From Caulobacter flavus (lineage in GTDB: Bacteria; Pseudomonadota; Alphaproteobacteria; Caulobacterales; Caulobacteraceae), in the NCBI RefSeq assembly GCF_003722335.1, contig NZ_CP026100.1:434001-498000 (forward strand): DNA of 64,000 nucleotides. The letters are read 5' to 3'. The notes under the pieces were generated by a model that did not search any database, was not told the origin of the DNA, and was given only the letters and a program-made list of their open reading frames with translations. Every line of letters starts with the position of its first letter. Position 1 is the stretch's first letter. Made by a program: the position numbers and the translations under genes. Shown in pieces: positions 8,059 through 16,464 of this stretch.

Positions 8059-10332
8059 TTGAGCGATCACGATACCCCGCCGGAAAGCCCAACCACGCCT
8101 CGCCGCCGCTCTCGGGCGGGCGCCGTGAAGATCGGCGCCGTGCTGAACGGGGCCTACAAGGTCAGCCGCTTCATAAAGCGCGGCGGCATGGGCGAGATCT
8201 ACGAGGGGATCAACACCCTCAGCTCGGACCGGGTGGCCATCAAGATGATGCTGGCCATGCATGCCGAGGACAAGGATGTCCGCAGCATGTTCCTGCGGGA
8301 AATCAGCATCCTGTCGACCCTGTCCCATCCCGCGATCGTCGGCTACCGCTTCGCCACGGTCGATCCGTCCCTGGGGACGCTGTATTGCGTCACCGAGTTC
8401 ATCGACGGTCCGCAGCTCGACGACATCATGGGCGACACCAAGCCCACGACCGAGGACATCGTCGTCCTGGTCCGCAGGCTGGCCGAGGGACTGGCCGCCG
8501 CGCACGAGCAGAAGATCTTCCATCGCGACCTGTCGCCGGACAACATAATGCTGCCCGGCGGCAACCTGGCCCGCGCCAAGATCATCGACTTCGGAATCGC
8601 CAAGGCCACGCTCGGCGGCGCCGACGGCACGATCTACGACGGCACCTTCAAGGGCAAGTTCGGCTACGCCGCCCCCGAACAGCTCGGCGACTTCGGCAGC
8701 GACGTCGGCGAGTGGACCGACGTCTATGGCTTGGGGCTGGTGGCGCTGGCCTTCGCCACGGGCAAGCCGCCGTTGCCGTTCACCAACATCGCCGAGGCCG
8801 TGGACCGCCGACGGGCCGGCGTCGATGTCTCCAGGGCCCCGCCGGAACTGCAACCGATCCTGCGCGCCATGCTGGCGGCGGAGCCGGCCAAGCGCCTTCG
8901 CTCGATGGAGGCTGTGCTCCGGGAACTGGACAAGCTGGGCAAGCCGAAGGGGCTCGGAGGCGCCGACCGCCTGAAGGTCCTGACCGCGACGGCCGCCACG
9001 ACGGTCGCGGCCTTGGCGCGCGGCCTGGCCGCCAGGGCCGTCGGCCTGGCTTCGGCGATCCGCTTCGACGCCCTGCCCCGCCCGGCGCTCGTGGCCGGCG
9101 GCGCTGGCCTGCTGCTCCTGGTGCTGGTGCTGGGCGCCATGGTGATGATCCTCGACAAGCAGGATCCGCCGCCCGTGCAGCCGCCCCCAAGGGAGATCGT
9201 CGCTCCCACGCCCAGCGAATCCGTCGCCGAAGTCGCCCGGAAGGCCGCCGAAGGCGCCATGCCGCAGATCGACTGCAGTTGGCTGGACATCACCGAGGCG
9301 ACGAGCAACAGCGGTGCGGTCGCGCTCACGCTCAGCGGCGCCGCGCTCGATCAGGTCTCGGTCTCCAACGCCATCCAGACCGTCACCAGCGAAGTCGTGA
9401 AACCCTCCGTGGTCAGCGTCGACACCAGCCGCCTCAACATCGTGACCCCGGCGGTCTGCGGGGTTCTCAACGCGTTCAGGATTCATCGCGACGTGCAGCC
9501 CAACAACGTGCTGGCGATGAGCAGCACCCAGACCGTCTGGGAGCGCGAGACCCGCCAGCCTGGGTGCGTGCCGCAGACCAGCTTTGCGCGGCCCGTCATC
9601 GAGGTCGCCGCCGACTCCGATTTCACGCTGCTGCTGCTCAGCGAGGACGGCTACATCGAACAGGCCATCGTCGATCGCAACGACGCGGGCAGCCAGACGC
9701 GGCGTCGATCGGCGACCCTCGTCCCGAGCGGTTCGGCGGGCGACAAGTTCACCTTCGCGGGTTGCCGGCCCGAGATGGGGAAACAGGCGCTGGTGCTCGT
9801 CAAGGGCGCCGGTCCGTTCGATCTTGGCATCAGGCCCCACACCCTGGCCCTGGCGCCCAGGGATTTTGGCGCGAATTTCGACAAGCTGGCCGCGGCGAAC
9901 GGCTGGAAGGTCCAGATGCTCTGGTACGGCATCAGCGACACCAAGCCCGACCAGGTGGTTCCGCCCGACGCCATGCCGCCGCCGAGGGTTGCGTCCCGGC
10001 CCCCATCCCAGCCGCCGTCGGCGCAGATCGAGGTTGCGGACCACGCGCCGCCCGCCGACAGTTTCGTCAACAGGCAGCCAGACATCTCTGTCGCCGAGCC
10101 GACCGACACCGCCCCCGGCAAGAAGGCGCCGTGCCAGAAGTACGATACGGCATGGACATATCTTGGCGATATGTCGCTCAACGCCTGCATCAGGAGCGCG
10201 TTCTCCGGGCAATGCTCGGTGCACGGCGCTCGGTCCGGCGACGTCCAGCTGAGGCGCTACAACGGCAATATCCAACGCAAGGGCGTGTTCGGCTGGAGCC
10301 GGGTGGCGAAATCCGACTGCCCCGCCAGCTAG
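8059..10332 (+). CDS. ppkA: Membrane Ser/Thr protein kinase PpkA (T6SS)
   Basis: 757 residues from TTG 8059. The cytoplasmic kinase domain (about 34-290) has a glycine loop (KRGGMGEIYEG), catalytic K62, HRD at 155-157, N162, DFG at 177-179 and APEQ at 205-208, so it should be active. A single membrane span lies at about 343-366. The remaining 390 residues are outside the cytoplasm and contain several cysteines, a region with LLLLSEDGY resembling DUF4384-type modules, and a proline-rich stretch before a cysteine-containing C-terminus. PpkA phosphorylates the FHA protein to start T6SS assembly; the large outer part probably senses envelope signals. It ends inside a hairpin shared with the convergent gene. 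Confidence 0.92.
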   Translation: MSDHDTPPESPTTPRRRSRAGAVKIGAVLNGAYKVSRFIKRGGMGEIYEGINTLSSDRVAIKMMLAMHAEDKDVRSMFLREISILSTLSHPAIVGYRFATVDPSLGTLYCVTEFIDGPQLDDIMGDTKPTTEDIVVLVRRLAEGLAAAHEQKIFHRDLSPDNIMLPGGNLARAKIIDFGIAKATLGGADGTIYDGTFKGKFGYAAPEQLGDFGSDVGEWTDVYGLGLVALAFATGKPPLPFTNIAEAVDRRRAGVDVSRAPPELQPILRAMLAAEPAKRLRSMEAVLRELDKLGKPKGLGGADRLKVLTATAATTVAALARGLAARAVGLASAIRFDALPRPALVAGGAGLLLLVLVLGAMVMILDKQDPPPVQPPPREIVAPTPSESVAEVARKAAEGAMPQIDCSWLDITEATSNSGAVALTLSGAALDQVSVSNAIQTVTSEVVKPSVVSVDTSRLNIVTPAVCGVLNAFRIHRDVQPNNVLAMSSTQTVWERETRQPGCVPQTSFARPVIEVAADSDFTLLLLSEDGYIEQAIVDRNDAGSQTRRRSATLVPSGSAGDKFTFAGCRPEMGKQALVLVKGAGPFDLGIRPHTLALAPRDFGANFDKLAAANGWKVQMLWYGISDTKPDQVVPPDAMPPPRVASRPPSQPPSAQIEVADHAPPADSFVNRQPDISVAEPTDTAPGKKAPCQKYDTAWTYLGDMSLNACIRSAFSGQCSVHGARSGDVQLRRYNGNIQRKGVFGWSRVAKSDCPAS

Positions 10333-10346
10333 GGTGCGGACCCTAG
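10329..10346. terminator. Hairpin holding both convergent stop codons
   Basis: Perfect 7-bp inverted repeat CTAGGGT, loop GCGG, ACCCTAG. The left arm contains the TAG stop of ppkA (10330-10332), the right arm the TAG stop of the opposing DUF4123 gene (10343-10345). There is no T-tract, so it may act as a weak bidirectional terminator; this function is inferred. Confidence 0.45.
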
Positions 10347-10873
10347 GACGGCGCCTCGCCGTGCCTGGGGCCCGGCCTGGGGCCTGCCTGGGTGACCAGG
10401 CGACCGCCGTCGAGGCTGAAGCGGGTCAAGCCGGCGCCCGCTTCGTCCTCCACGATGTAGGCGTCGATATCGCGGAACCATTCGCCGAGCTGCTCGGGCT
10501 CGACGAGCGGAAAATAGACGCGGAACACCCGCGGGTCCCAGAAACGGAACAGCACCGGCCCCTGCCCGCCGGGCAATTTGGCCTGCGTGAAATGGCGCAG
10601 TCGCCGACGAACCGCCTGCAGGCTGGCCCGCGATTGCATCAGCAGCCCCCAGGATCTACCCCAGCCTTCGTGCCGCCAGAGATCCGACAGGGGGTCGTGT
10701 TCGGCCAGCTCGACCACATGCGGACAGACCCGGACCACCCGGGGATCGAGCCGCCCTTCGTACAGGCACCGCGATCCCTGCGGCGCCAACCGCGCCACAT
10801 GCTCGTACAGGCCCGGCGCCCGCGCCAGGTCGATCACGCCATAGACGTGGAGGGGGGCATGGTCCTGGTTCAA
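10343..10873 (-). CDS. DUF4123-type T6SS effector adaptor/chaperone
   Basis: 176 residues from TTG 10873, chosen because GAGGTCGAGG lies just upstream and because the encoded start (HVYGVIDLARAPGLYEHV) fits the beginning of DUF4123 proteins. An ATG at 10987 would add 38 low-complexity residues and overlap the neighbour, so it is unlikely. DUF4123 proteins (Tap-1/TEC) bind effectors and load them on VgrG; visible family features include LGLLMQSRASL-like helices and FRFWDPRVFRVYFP. Being in the same strand block as the PAAR toxin and VgrG, it most likely loads that toxin. The gene is convergent with ppkA. Confidence 0.72.
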   Translation of the reverse strand: MNQDHAPLHVYGVIDLARAPGLYEHVARLAPQGSRCLYEGRLDPRVVRVCPHVVELAEHDPLSDLWRHEGWGRSWGLLMQSRASLQAVRRRLRHFTQAKLPGGQGPVLFRFWDPRVFRVYFPLVEPEQLGEWFRDIDAYIVEDEAGAGLTRFSLDGGRLVTQAGPRPGPRHGEAPS

Positions 10874-10913
10874 CCTCGACCTCGATCCGTCGTCCCGATC
10901 ACCGGGCGTCTCT

Positions 10914-11186
10914 TCAGGCGCTCTCGACGATCCGCCGGACCACGCCGGCGACGGCGAACAGCTTGTCTCCGATCGCCCGGTCGACATCGACCACCTCGCG
11001 GACGCCGATCAGACCGATATTGACCTTGCGCAGATAGTCGAGGTCGTAGGCGCCCTGCTTCTCCATCTCGATCAGCCGCCCGATCTGCCGGATCGCCGAG
11101 TCGACCATGGGCGAGGGACCATGGGTTTCGAGGAACACCTCGCAGGACCTCATCGCCTCGGCATAGAGCTGCAGTCGACCAGACAT
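10914..11186 (-). CDS. Small helical protein next to the PAAR toxin, candidate immunity protein
   Basis: 90 residues, ATG 11186, predicted mostly alpha-helical with no signal peptide or membrane span. I do not recognise the family. It begins 8 bases after the PAAR-toxin gene stops and precedes the DUF4123 adaptor. T6SS toxins are normally followed by an immunity gene, and the proposed toxin acts on a cytosolic substrate (NAD), so a small cytoplasmic protein in this position is the natural immunity candidate. It could equally be a structural accessory conserved in T6SS loci; the sequence alone does not decide. Confidence 0.6.
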   Translation of the reverse strand: MSGRLQLYAEAMRSCEVFLETHGPSPMVDSAIRQIGRLIEMEKQGAYDLDYLRKVNIGLIGVREVVDVDRAIGDKLFAVAGVVRRIVESA

Positions 11187-11194
11187 CGATGGCC

Positions 11195-12007
11195 TCAGCG
11201 GAAATCGGGGATGAAGTACTGGACGCCGCCGCCATCGTAGACCTCGCCCGTATCGGGATCGACGAAGGGCGCGGCCGTCGACTTCAGGGCCGTCACCGAC
11301 GCGCCGGTCTCGTACGGCTTGGCGATGCGATTGTCGGAAATGCCGAGCTGGCCGGCCGGCGTGCCCGGCGGCGCGAAGTATCGGCCTCGGGGGCGACCGT
11401 CCTTCTGGTGCTGCACCAGTTCGGTCCGGGGCGGGAGCGTCACCTCCTCCACCGGCTGGCTGAAGTCGATCCCCTGGATGTGGGACTGCAGCTCGTCCTC
11501 GGATATCCCGCAGCCGCGATAGAATTGCAGGGCTTGCGCCTTGTTCCTCGAGGTCTCCTCGGCGACCGTCTGGGCCTTGGTCAGCGCCTGCTCGAAACAG
11601 ACCTCGCAGAACGGCGCCCCCCGGCTCGCCGCCGAGATCAGGACCTTGATCTGCGCCTCGGCCGCCGCGAACGCCAGGGAGACGCCGTCGAAGCCCGCGC
11701 CGCCGCCGGACCCGCTGCCGGTCTCGCCGATGATCACCGTCGGCAGGCCCAGCACGATGATCCCGCCGTGGGCGGTGTTGTCGCCCAGCCTCGCCGCCGG
11801 TCGCTTGTTGACGAAGACGCCCGCAGATCCCTTGGCGACCACGTCGGGCGGGCCGACGCAGACCGCCATGTCGCCCACGCGGGCCTGGGGCAGCTTGCCG
11901 CTGAACACGTTGGGCGAGCCCAGGGCGATCGGCCCGCCGACGTGCGGCACGACGCCGGTCACCATCGGACAGGTGTGAAGGTCGGTGATCCGCGCGGCCG
12001 GCGGCAT
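11195..12007 (-). CDS. PAAR-domain effector with TNT-like NADase toxin C-terminus
   Basis: 270 residues. Positions 1-95 are a PAAR spike-tip domain of the DUF4150 type (ARITDLHTCPM, GSPNVFSGKLPQARVGD). After a glycine-rich linker (97-106) and a helical segment with a CxxC (FCEVCFEQ, 133-140), the C-terminal 80 residues carry GRYFAPPG (208-215), LGISDNRI and a terminal GGGVQYF (259-265). This spacing matches the TNT/ADP-ribosyltransferase-like toxin pattern (GRFxxPxG ... GGGxQY) whose known members hydrolyse NAD+. The protein would cap VgrG and be delivered into rival cells. The PAAR call is firm; toxin activity is inferred from motif resemblance. Confidence 0.82.
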   Translation of the reverse strand: MPPAARITDLHTCPMVTGVVPHVGGPIALGSPNVFSGKLPQARVGDMAVCVGPPDVVAKGSAGVFVNKRPAARLGDNTAHGGIIVLGLPTVIIGETGSGSGGGAGFDGVSLAFAAAEAQIKVLISAASRGAPFCEVCFEQALTKAQTVAEETSRNKAQALQFYRGCGISEDELQSHIQGIDFSQPVEEVTLPPRTELVQHQKDGRPRGRYFAPPGTPAGQLGISDNRIAKPYETGASVTALKSTAAPFVDPDTGEVYDGGGVQYFIPDFR

Positions 12008-12041
12008 CAGCGGCCCCTTCCCCGCTCGGCGAGGCGGCCGC

Positions 12042-13481
12042 TCATAGCGCCTGATCCTCGTAGGCGCGTCGGAACGCCTTGGCGAACATGTCCAGGAACG
12101 CCTCGTTGGAATCCATGGCGACGCCGTCGAACTCGCGCTCGTAGGCGCGCCACAGCGCCGCGTCCCGGCTCCCGACCAGAAAGCGCGTCAGGCCGCGCTT
12201 CTCGGCGTTGTCCCGGATCGCCCGTGGCGAGAACCGGGCCAGCGTGGACTGCAACGCCCGCTGCATGGCGGCCAGCGTCGCCATCTGGTGGGCCTGGAGG
12301 TCATCGAAGGCGTTGTCGACCGCTTCGTCGGCCGGCATGAATTCCCGGAGCGGCGGATTGAGCAAAAGGGTCGCGATCCGATGGCTGTCGGGGACGAACT
12401 TGAAGGGGTTGTTGCCCGTTCCGTAGAAGGTGCTTTCGACGCCCATCTGCGCCTTGGCCTTGGCGCGGGCGTGCAGCATCAACATCAACCCCTCGATCAT
12501 CCGCGACATCACTTCGCCGGCGCGAGCGCCGGCCTCGACGGCGTCGACGCCGAGCTCCGCGGGGTCGATGCCCGCCGCCGCCAGGAACGACGCCCAAGCC
12601 AGGTCGCCATGGGACGGCGAGGCCGGAGCCGGCGGCGCGAGGCCCGGCTGCTCCGCGCCGCCGGGGCCGCGCTGCGGATCGCCGCCGCTCGGTCGATACT
12701 GCGGCGCCTGTTCGTCGGCGCCCCCCGTGGTCGCCTCGGGTTGGAGGTGAGCCGGGTCCCGCTCGCCTCGATCGACGTCGTTGCTGCGAAGGAACTCTTC
12801 CCACGGATCGGGACGGCCGCCGGACCGCTCCTCGAAGGCGGTCGGCGTTTCGGGAACCGGCGTCACCGGCCTGGACTTGGCCAAGTCGGAAAGCGAGCTC
12901 GTAGACGACCTGTCGCCCCGACCCGGGCCGTTCCGACCAGCCGCCTCGGGGCCAGGCGCTTCGAGGCCAGGCCCCCCGAGGCCCGGCCGCCCCAGTCCTA
13001 TGCCCAGACCGCCTGCCCGTGACGCGCCGCCCGGCGCCACGCCCCAGCCGTCGTCGTCCTCCTGAAACCGCTCCGGCTTGTCGGGAAAGGTCGGACGCGA
13101 CGCGCGTCTCTCGTCGGGCCATATGCCGTTCGCATAGGGCTTGGCTTGGGGCTCGGCGCGCTTGGTGGAAGCGGCCAGTCGCGCGCGAACCCTGTACTGG
13201 CCGGCCTGGATCTGGTCACCGTCGACGATCGGGTGCGGCGGACGATCGCGCAGATCGACGCCGTTCACGAAGGTCCCGTTGGTGCTGTCGGTGTCCCGCA
13301 GCCAGTAGAACCCGTCCCGCCAGTCGATCTCGCAGTGGTAGCTGGAGACCCTCTGATCGGGCAGGCACCATTGGGTGTGGGGCGAGCGGCCGATCACCAG
13401 GCCGTGCTCATCCAGCTCGGCCTTGGCCGGCAGCCCGCCTTCCAGATCGTCCATGCCCTCGACGAACAGCGTCAGCTTCAT
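12042..13481 (-). CDS. tagH: T6SS-associated FHA-domain protein TagH/Fha
   Basis: 479 residues. The N-terminal FHA domain (about 1-105) has the phosphothreonine-binding GR (31-32), SSYH (46-49) and STNGTFVNG (66-74). A long Gly/Pro/Asp-rich disordered linker (about 115-300) follows, then a T6SS-specific C-terminal domain with GVESTFYGTGNNPFKF, as in TagH/ImpI proteins. Fha is the substrate of PpkA and PppA and, once phosphorylated, promotes membrane-complex assembly. Its start overlaps the stop of the upstream DUF6931-like gene. In this cluster it lies in the effector block rather than beside tssK. Confidence 0.9.
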   Translation of the reverse strand: MKLTLFVEGMDDLEGGLPAKAELDEHGLVIGRSPHTQWCLPDQRVSSYHCEIDWRDGFYWLRDTDSTNGTFVNGVDLRDRPPHPIVDGDQIQAGQYRVRARLAASTKRAEPQAKPYANGIWPDERRASRPTFPDKPERFQEDDDGWGVAPGGASRAGGLGIGLGRPGLGGPGLEAPGPEAAGRNGPGRGDRSSTSSLSDLAKSRPVTPVPETPTAFEERSGGRPDPWEEFLRSNDVDRGERDPAHLQPEATTGGADEQAPQYRPSGGDPQRGPGGAEQPGLAPPAPASPSHGDLAWASFLAAAGIDPAELGVDAVEAGARAGEVMSRMIEGLMLMLHARAKAKAQMGVESTFYGTGNNPFKFVPDSHRIATLLLNPPLREFMPADEAVDNAFDDLQAHQMATLAAMQRALQSTLARFSPRAIRDNAEKRGLTRFLVGSRDAALWRAYEREFDGVAMDSNEAFLDMFAKAFRRAYEDQAL

Positions 13482-14053
13482 CGTCCGCCCCGCACGCTAA
13501 GCCCCTGGGTCGCCAGACCTTCGCCACGCATCAGGCAAAGGTCGATCGCGCCCTCCATGTCCTCGAGGTCGGCGCAGACCATCAGGATCGCGCCGGCCGC
13601 GAACCGCCCAGTGGCGTCGGGCGGCGGATGAAGCGGATCGCAGTCGGGCGGCGCGACCGATCCGCCCGAATAGAACGCCGCCATCGCCGCCAGCCACGCG
13701 GGCGCCGAGATCTCGCAGCGCTGGGCCGCATCCATCGCCGCTCGCCGAGACGTTTCCGTGGGAGCGGCGACCCAGTCGAACACCGTCCGCAACGTGTCGG
13801 CCTCCTCGCTGGGGAGCGCCGCGGACATGTCCTGAACCACGTCGGCCGCCCAGACCACCGCCTCCAGCCGCGGCATCGCCTGCGCCAGGAACTCGACGGC
13901 GAGGTCGGACCGCCCCCCGTCCCGCAGCTGGCCGAAGAACACCGGCGGCGCGGCTTTCGGGTCGGCCGTCCCTACGGACGCGGTCTTGGCCAGGAACGAT
14001 CGGTCCACCGCCTGTTCGGCGCGAGACCACTTGACGCGATGCCACTCGGCCAC
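13478..14053 (-). CDS. T6SS-associated protein, DUF6931-like
   Basis: 191 residues, soluble, mostly helical and alanine-rich. It lies between vgrG and the FHA gene, overlapping the latter by 4 bases (ATGA), so it is translationally coupled to it. The sequence resembles short DUF6931-type proteins that I associate with alphaproteobacterial T6SS clusters; that family name is from memory and is tentative. No catalytic motif is visible. Its position suggests a partner of Fha or of the spike. Confidence 0.6.
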   Translation of the reverse strand: MAEWHRVKWSRAEQAVDRSFLAKTASVGTADPKAAPPVFFGQLRDGGRSDLAVEFLAQAMPRLEAVVWAADVVQDMSAALPSEEADTLRTVFDWVAAPTETSRRAAMDAAQRCEISAPAWLAAMAAFYSGGSVAPPDCDPLHPPPDATGRFAAGAILMVCADLEDMEGAIDLCLMRGEGLATQGLSVRGGR

Positions 14054-14063
14054 GCTCGAGCCC

Positions 14064-16073
14064 TCAGTTGATCAGGACGGGCAGGCCGTTGAGCGTGAGC
14101 ACGGTTCCCGCCTTGACCTCCGCCGTGAGCGCCTTGGCCGACAGCGAGGTGTCCGCCTTGGCCACGATGGTCATGCCGTTGATCTCGATGCCCTTGGGCG
14201 AGATCTTCACCGTGTTCGAGCCGACCTTCAGCAAGATCTCCCGCTTGGCGTCGATCAGCACCTTGCCCTTCTCGACCGTCATCGAGTAGTCGCCGGTCTC
14301 GACCACCAGATCGTCGCTCTTGTTGATCTTGGTCCTGCGGCCGCCCTTGGCGATCTTGCGGCTCTCGTCGCCGGTCTCGACCGTGATCGTCTCGTCGTGC
14401 TTGATCTCGGTGACCCGGTCGCGCCCGACCCGCACCTTCATGTCGCGGCCGGCCTTTCGGCTTTCGTCGAGGCGGACCCAGGCCTTCAGGTTGCGCTGGG
14501 CGTGGACGAAGATCTCCTCGTCGCCGCCCTTGTCCTCCAGGCGCAGCTCGTTGAAACCCGGCTCGTCGCCCCGGGGTGGCTCCTCGGCTCCGGCGTAGTC
14601 TCCCGACTTGCCTACCGTGCGACTTTTCCAGGTCGAGCGGGTCTTGTGGTTCGGCAGTTCGTAGGGCGGCATATGGGTGGCGTTGTAGACCCTCCCGGTG
14701 ATCAACGGCTGGTCCGGATCGCCGTCCAGGAAGTCGATCACCACCTCCTCGCCGATGCGCGGCAGCATGACCGTCCCGAACCCGGCGTCGGCCCAGGCAT
14801 GGGACACCCGCACCCAGCAGGAGGTGTCGGCGTCGAACTTGCCCTGCCGGTCCCAGTGGAACTGCACCTTCACGCGGCCGTACTTGTCGGGCCAGACGAC
14901 CTCGCCCTTGGGTCCGGTCACCGTGGCGGTCTGCGGGCCGCCGACGACCGGCTTGGGGGTCTTCAGCCTGGAGCGCCAGAGCGTGTCGGCCGGCACGACC
15001 TCGACCTCGACCTCGATCTGATACCCCCCCTCGCCGCCGCTGCGGTAGGAGTCCGCGGACAGGTGATGCGCCGCGCCCACGATCAGGAAGTCGCGATTGT
15101 ACTCTTCGACGAGGTGCTCGGTGAGATCGAAGGTCTCGCCGCAACCCAGGGCGAACGCGTCGCCGGATCCGGTGAAGCTGCGCCGCTCGGCGCGGCTAGC
15201 GGCCAGGCGCGCCGCTGCGTAGCGCTTGCCTTCGCCCGACGCCTCGGTCTCTCCGTAGATCGCGTGCCCCCCGGGGTAGTCGTAGAGCTCGGCGGTCTCC
15301 AGCTGGTACTCGCCCGTGGCCTTGTCCATCGAGACGAAGCGTTCCGGAGGCTTGATGAAGTGGAAGTCCCGCAGGGTGACCCGCTGCGGCGCCGGCGACA
15401 CGCGCTCGCTCCATGCCGACAGGTGCGCCCGGCGCCGGGAACGCTCGGATCCGGGCCGCACGAAGGGCACGTCGGGGAGCTCCTTCGACGGCTGGTGACA
15501 GGAGGGCGCGTCGGCGAGCACCAGCGTATGGCCCTCTTCGTCGTGCTCGAAGAAGTAGTAGATGCCTTCTTCCTCCATCAGCCGCGACACGAAGGCAAAG
15601 TCGCTCTCGCGGAACTGAACACAGTAGTCCCGGGGCTTGTAGGCGGTCTTCAGGCGCTTCAGATCGTACTTGCTGAAGCCGTTCCGCTCGAAGACCTCGT
15701 GCAGGATCTGCGGCGCCGTCTTGTTCTGGAAGATGCGGCTGTCCATCCCCAGGCTCAGCAGCGACAGCCACGGGCGCAGGACCAGACGATAGACGAGCCC
15801 CTGGGGAGCCTCGCCGAGGCTCTGCGCCTGCCACAGCACGCCATGGAAGGCGCGGGAGATCTGCCGGTTCTCCTCCATCACCACGACGGTGTCGGCGCCG
15901 AGGTGCGGCCTGAAGTCGATCACGCCGTCCTGCGAGATCACCTCGACCACGATGGAAAACGGTTCGCTCAGCCGTTCTTCGGCGCTCAGGCGCGAAAGCA
16001 GTATCTGATCGGTCGACAGGCCGCGCATGTCGATCGTCGCTTCGCGATACTCCTGCGTCTGTTCGATCAACAT
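14064..16073 (-). CDS. vgrG: T6SS spike protein VgrG (TssI)
   Basis: 669 residues from ATG 16073, chosen because AGGGGGGCGG immediately precedes it; an ATG at 16109 would add 12 atypical residues. The gp27-like domain is followed by the gp5 OB-fold (GEVVWPDKYGRVKVQFHWD and WVRVSHAWAD), then repeated beta stretches and a DUF2345-like tail ending in LTLNGLPVLIN. No extra C-terminal toxin domain is present, so cargo must be carried by the PAAR protein or by adaptors. First gene of the minus-strand effector block; its promoter must lie in the 391-bp gap shared with tssA. Confidence 0.94.
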   Translation of the reverse strand: MLIEQTQEYREATIDMRGLSTDQILLSRLSAEERLSEPFSIVVEVISQDGVIDFRPHLGADTVVVMEENRQISRAFHGVLWQAQSLGEAPQGLVYRLVLRPWLSLLSLGMDSRIFQNKTAPQILHEVFERNGFSKYDLKRLKTAYKPRDYCVQFRESDFAFVSRLMEEEGIYYFFEHDEEGHTLVLADAPSCHQPSKELPDVPFVRPGSERSRRRAHLSAWSERVSPAPQRVTLRDFHFIKPPERFVSMDKATGEYQLETAELYDYPGGHAIYGETEASGEGKRYAAARLAASRAERRSFTGSGDAFALGCGETFDLTEHLVEEYNRDFLIVGAAHHLSADSYRSGGEGGYQIEVEVEVVPADTLWRSRLKTPKPVVGGPQTATVTGPKGEVVWPDKYGRVKVQFHWDRQGKFDADTSCWVRVSHAWADAGFGTVMLPRIGEEVVIDFLDGDPDQPLITGRVYNATHMPPYELPNHKTRSTWKSRTVGKSGDYAGAEEPPRGDEPGFNELRLEDKGGDEEIFVHAQRNLKAWVRLDESRKAGRDMKVRVGRDRVTEIKHDETITVETGDESRKIAKGGRRTKINKSDDLVVETGDYSMTVEKGKVLIDAKREILLKVGSNTVKISPKGIEINGMTIVAKADTSLSAKALTAEVKAGTVLTLNGLPVLIN

Positions 16074-16464
16074 CCGCCCCCCTGGGATGCATCTGGCCCG
16101 CCTCCACACAAAAGCGCGGTCTGGCTCCGGCGTCCACCCGTCATTCGCTCGGATGAGTTGATTCAGGAAACTATGTTCTTTAATCGTGTATCACGACGAA
16201 GCTGGCTGCCGCGGGGCGCGCCAGGGTCGACTTCCACGTAGCCACTTCGCGCATAGCGAGCGCATAAACGATCGATGCTCGTCAAGCTTGAGCTTGCCGG
16301 CTTGAGGAATTATGCTCACGATCGTATAGGAAGAGCGACGGGCGAGTTGACCGTCATGCGTGTGCGGGTGGGGTTCTAGGAAAGTTTCTGTTCTGTTCGC
16401 GTGCAGGCGTTGAGCGCCGCGGAGCCATTCCGCGTGCCTTATCGACGGGGGAGCCTGGATCATC
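16074..16464. promoter_or_regulatory. Divergent intergenic region between vgrG and tssA
   Basis: 391 bp without a convincing gene and visibly lower in GC than its surroundings. It must hold the promoters of both the effector block (leftward) and the tssA operon (rightward). I found no clear sigma-54 -24/-12 element and no convincing sigma-70 pair; a TTGACC at 16347-16352 has no good -10 at the right distance. Confidence 0.5.

Noticed and set aside
10874..10987. Longer start for the DUF4123 gene at ATG 10987
   Set aside because: It would overlap the 90-aa gene by 74 bases and add low-complexity residues not expected in the family.
16074..16464. A sigma-54 promoter or small gene in the vgrG/tssA gap
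   Set aside because: No TGGCAC-N5-TTGC match was found, and the open frames there lack ribosome binding sites and protein-like composition.
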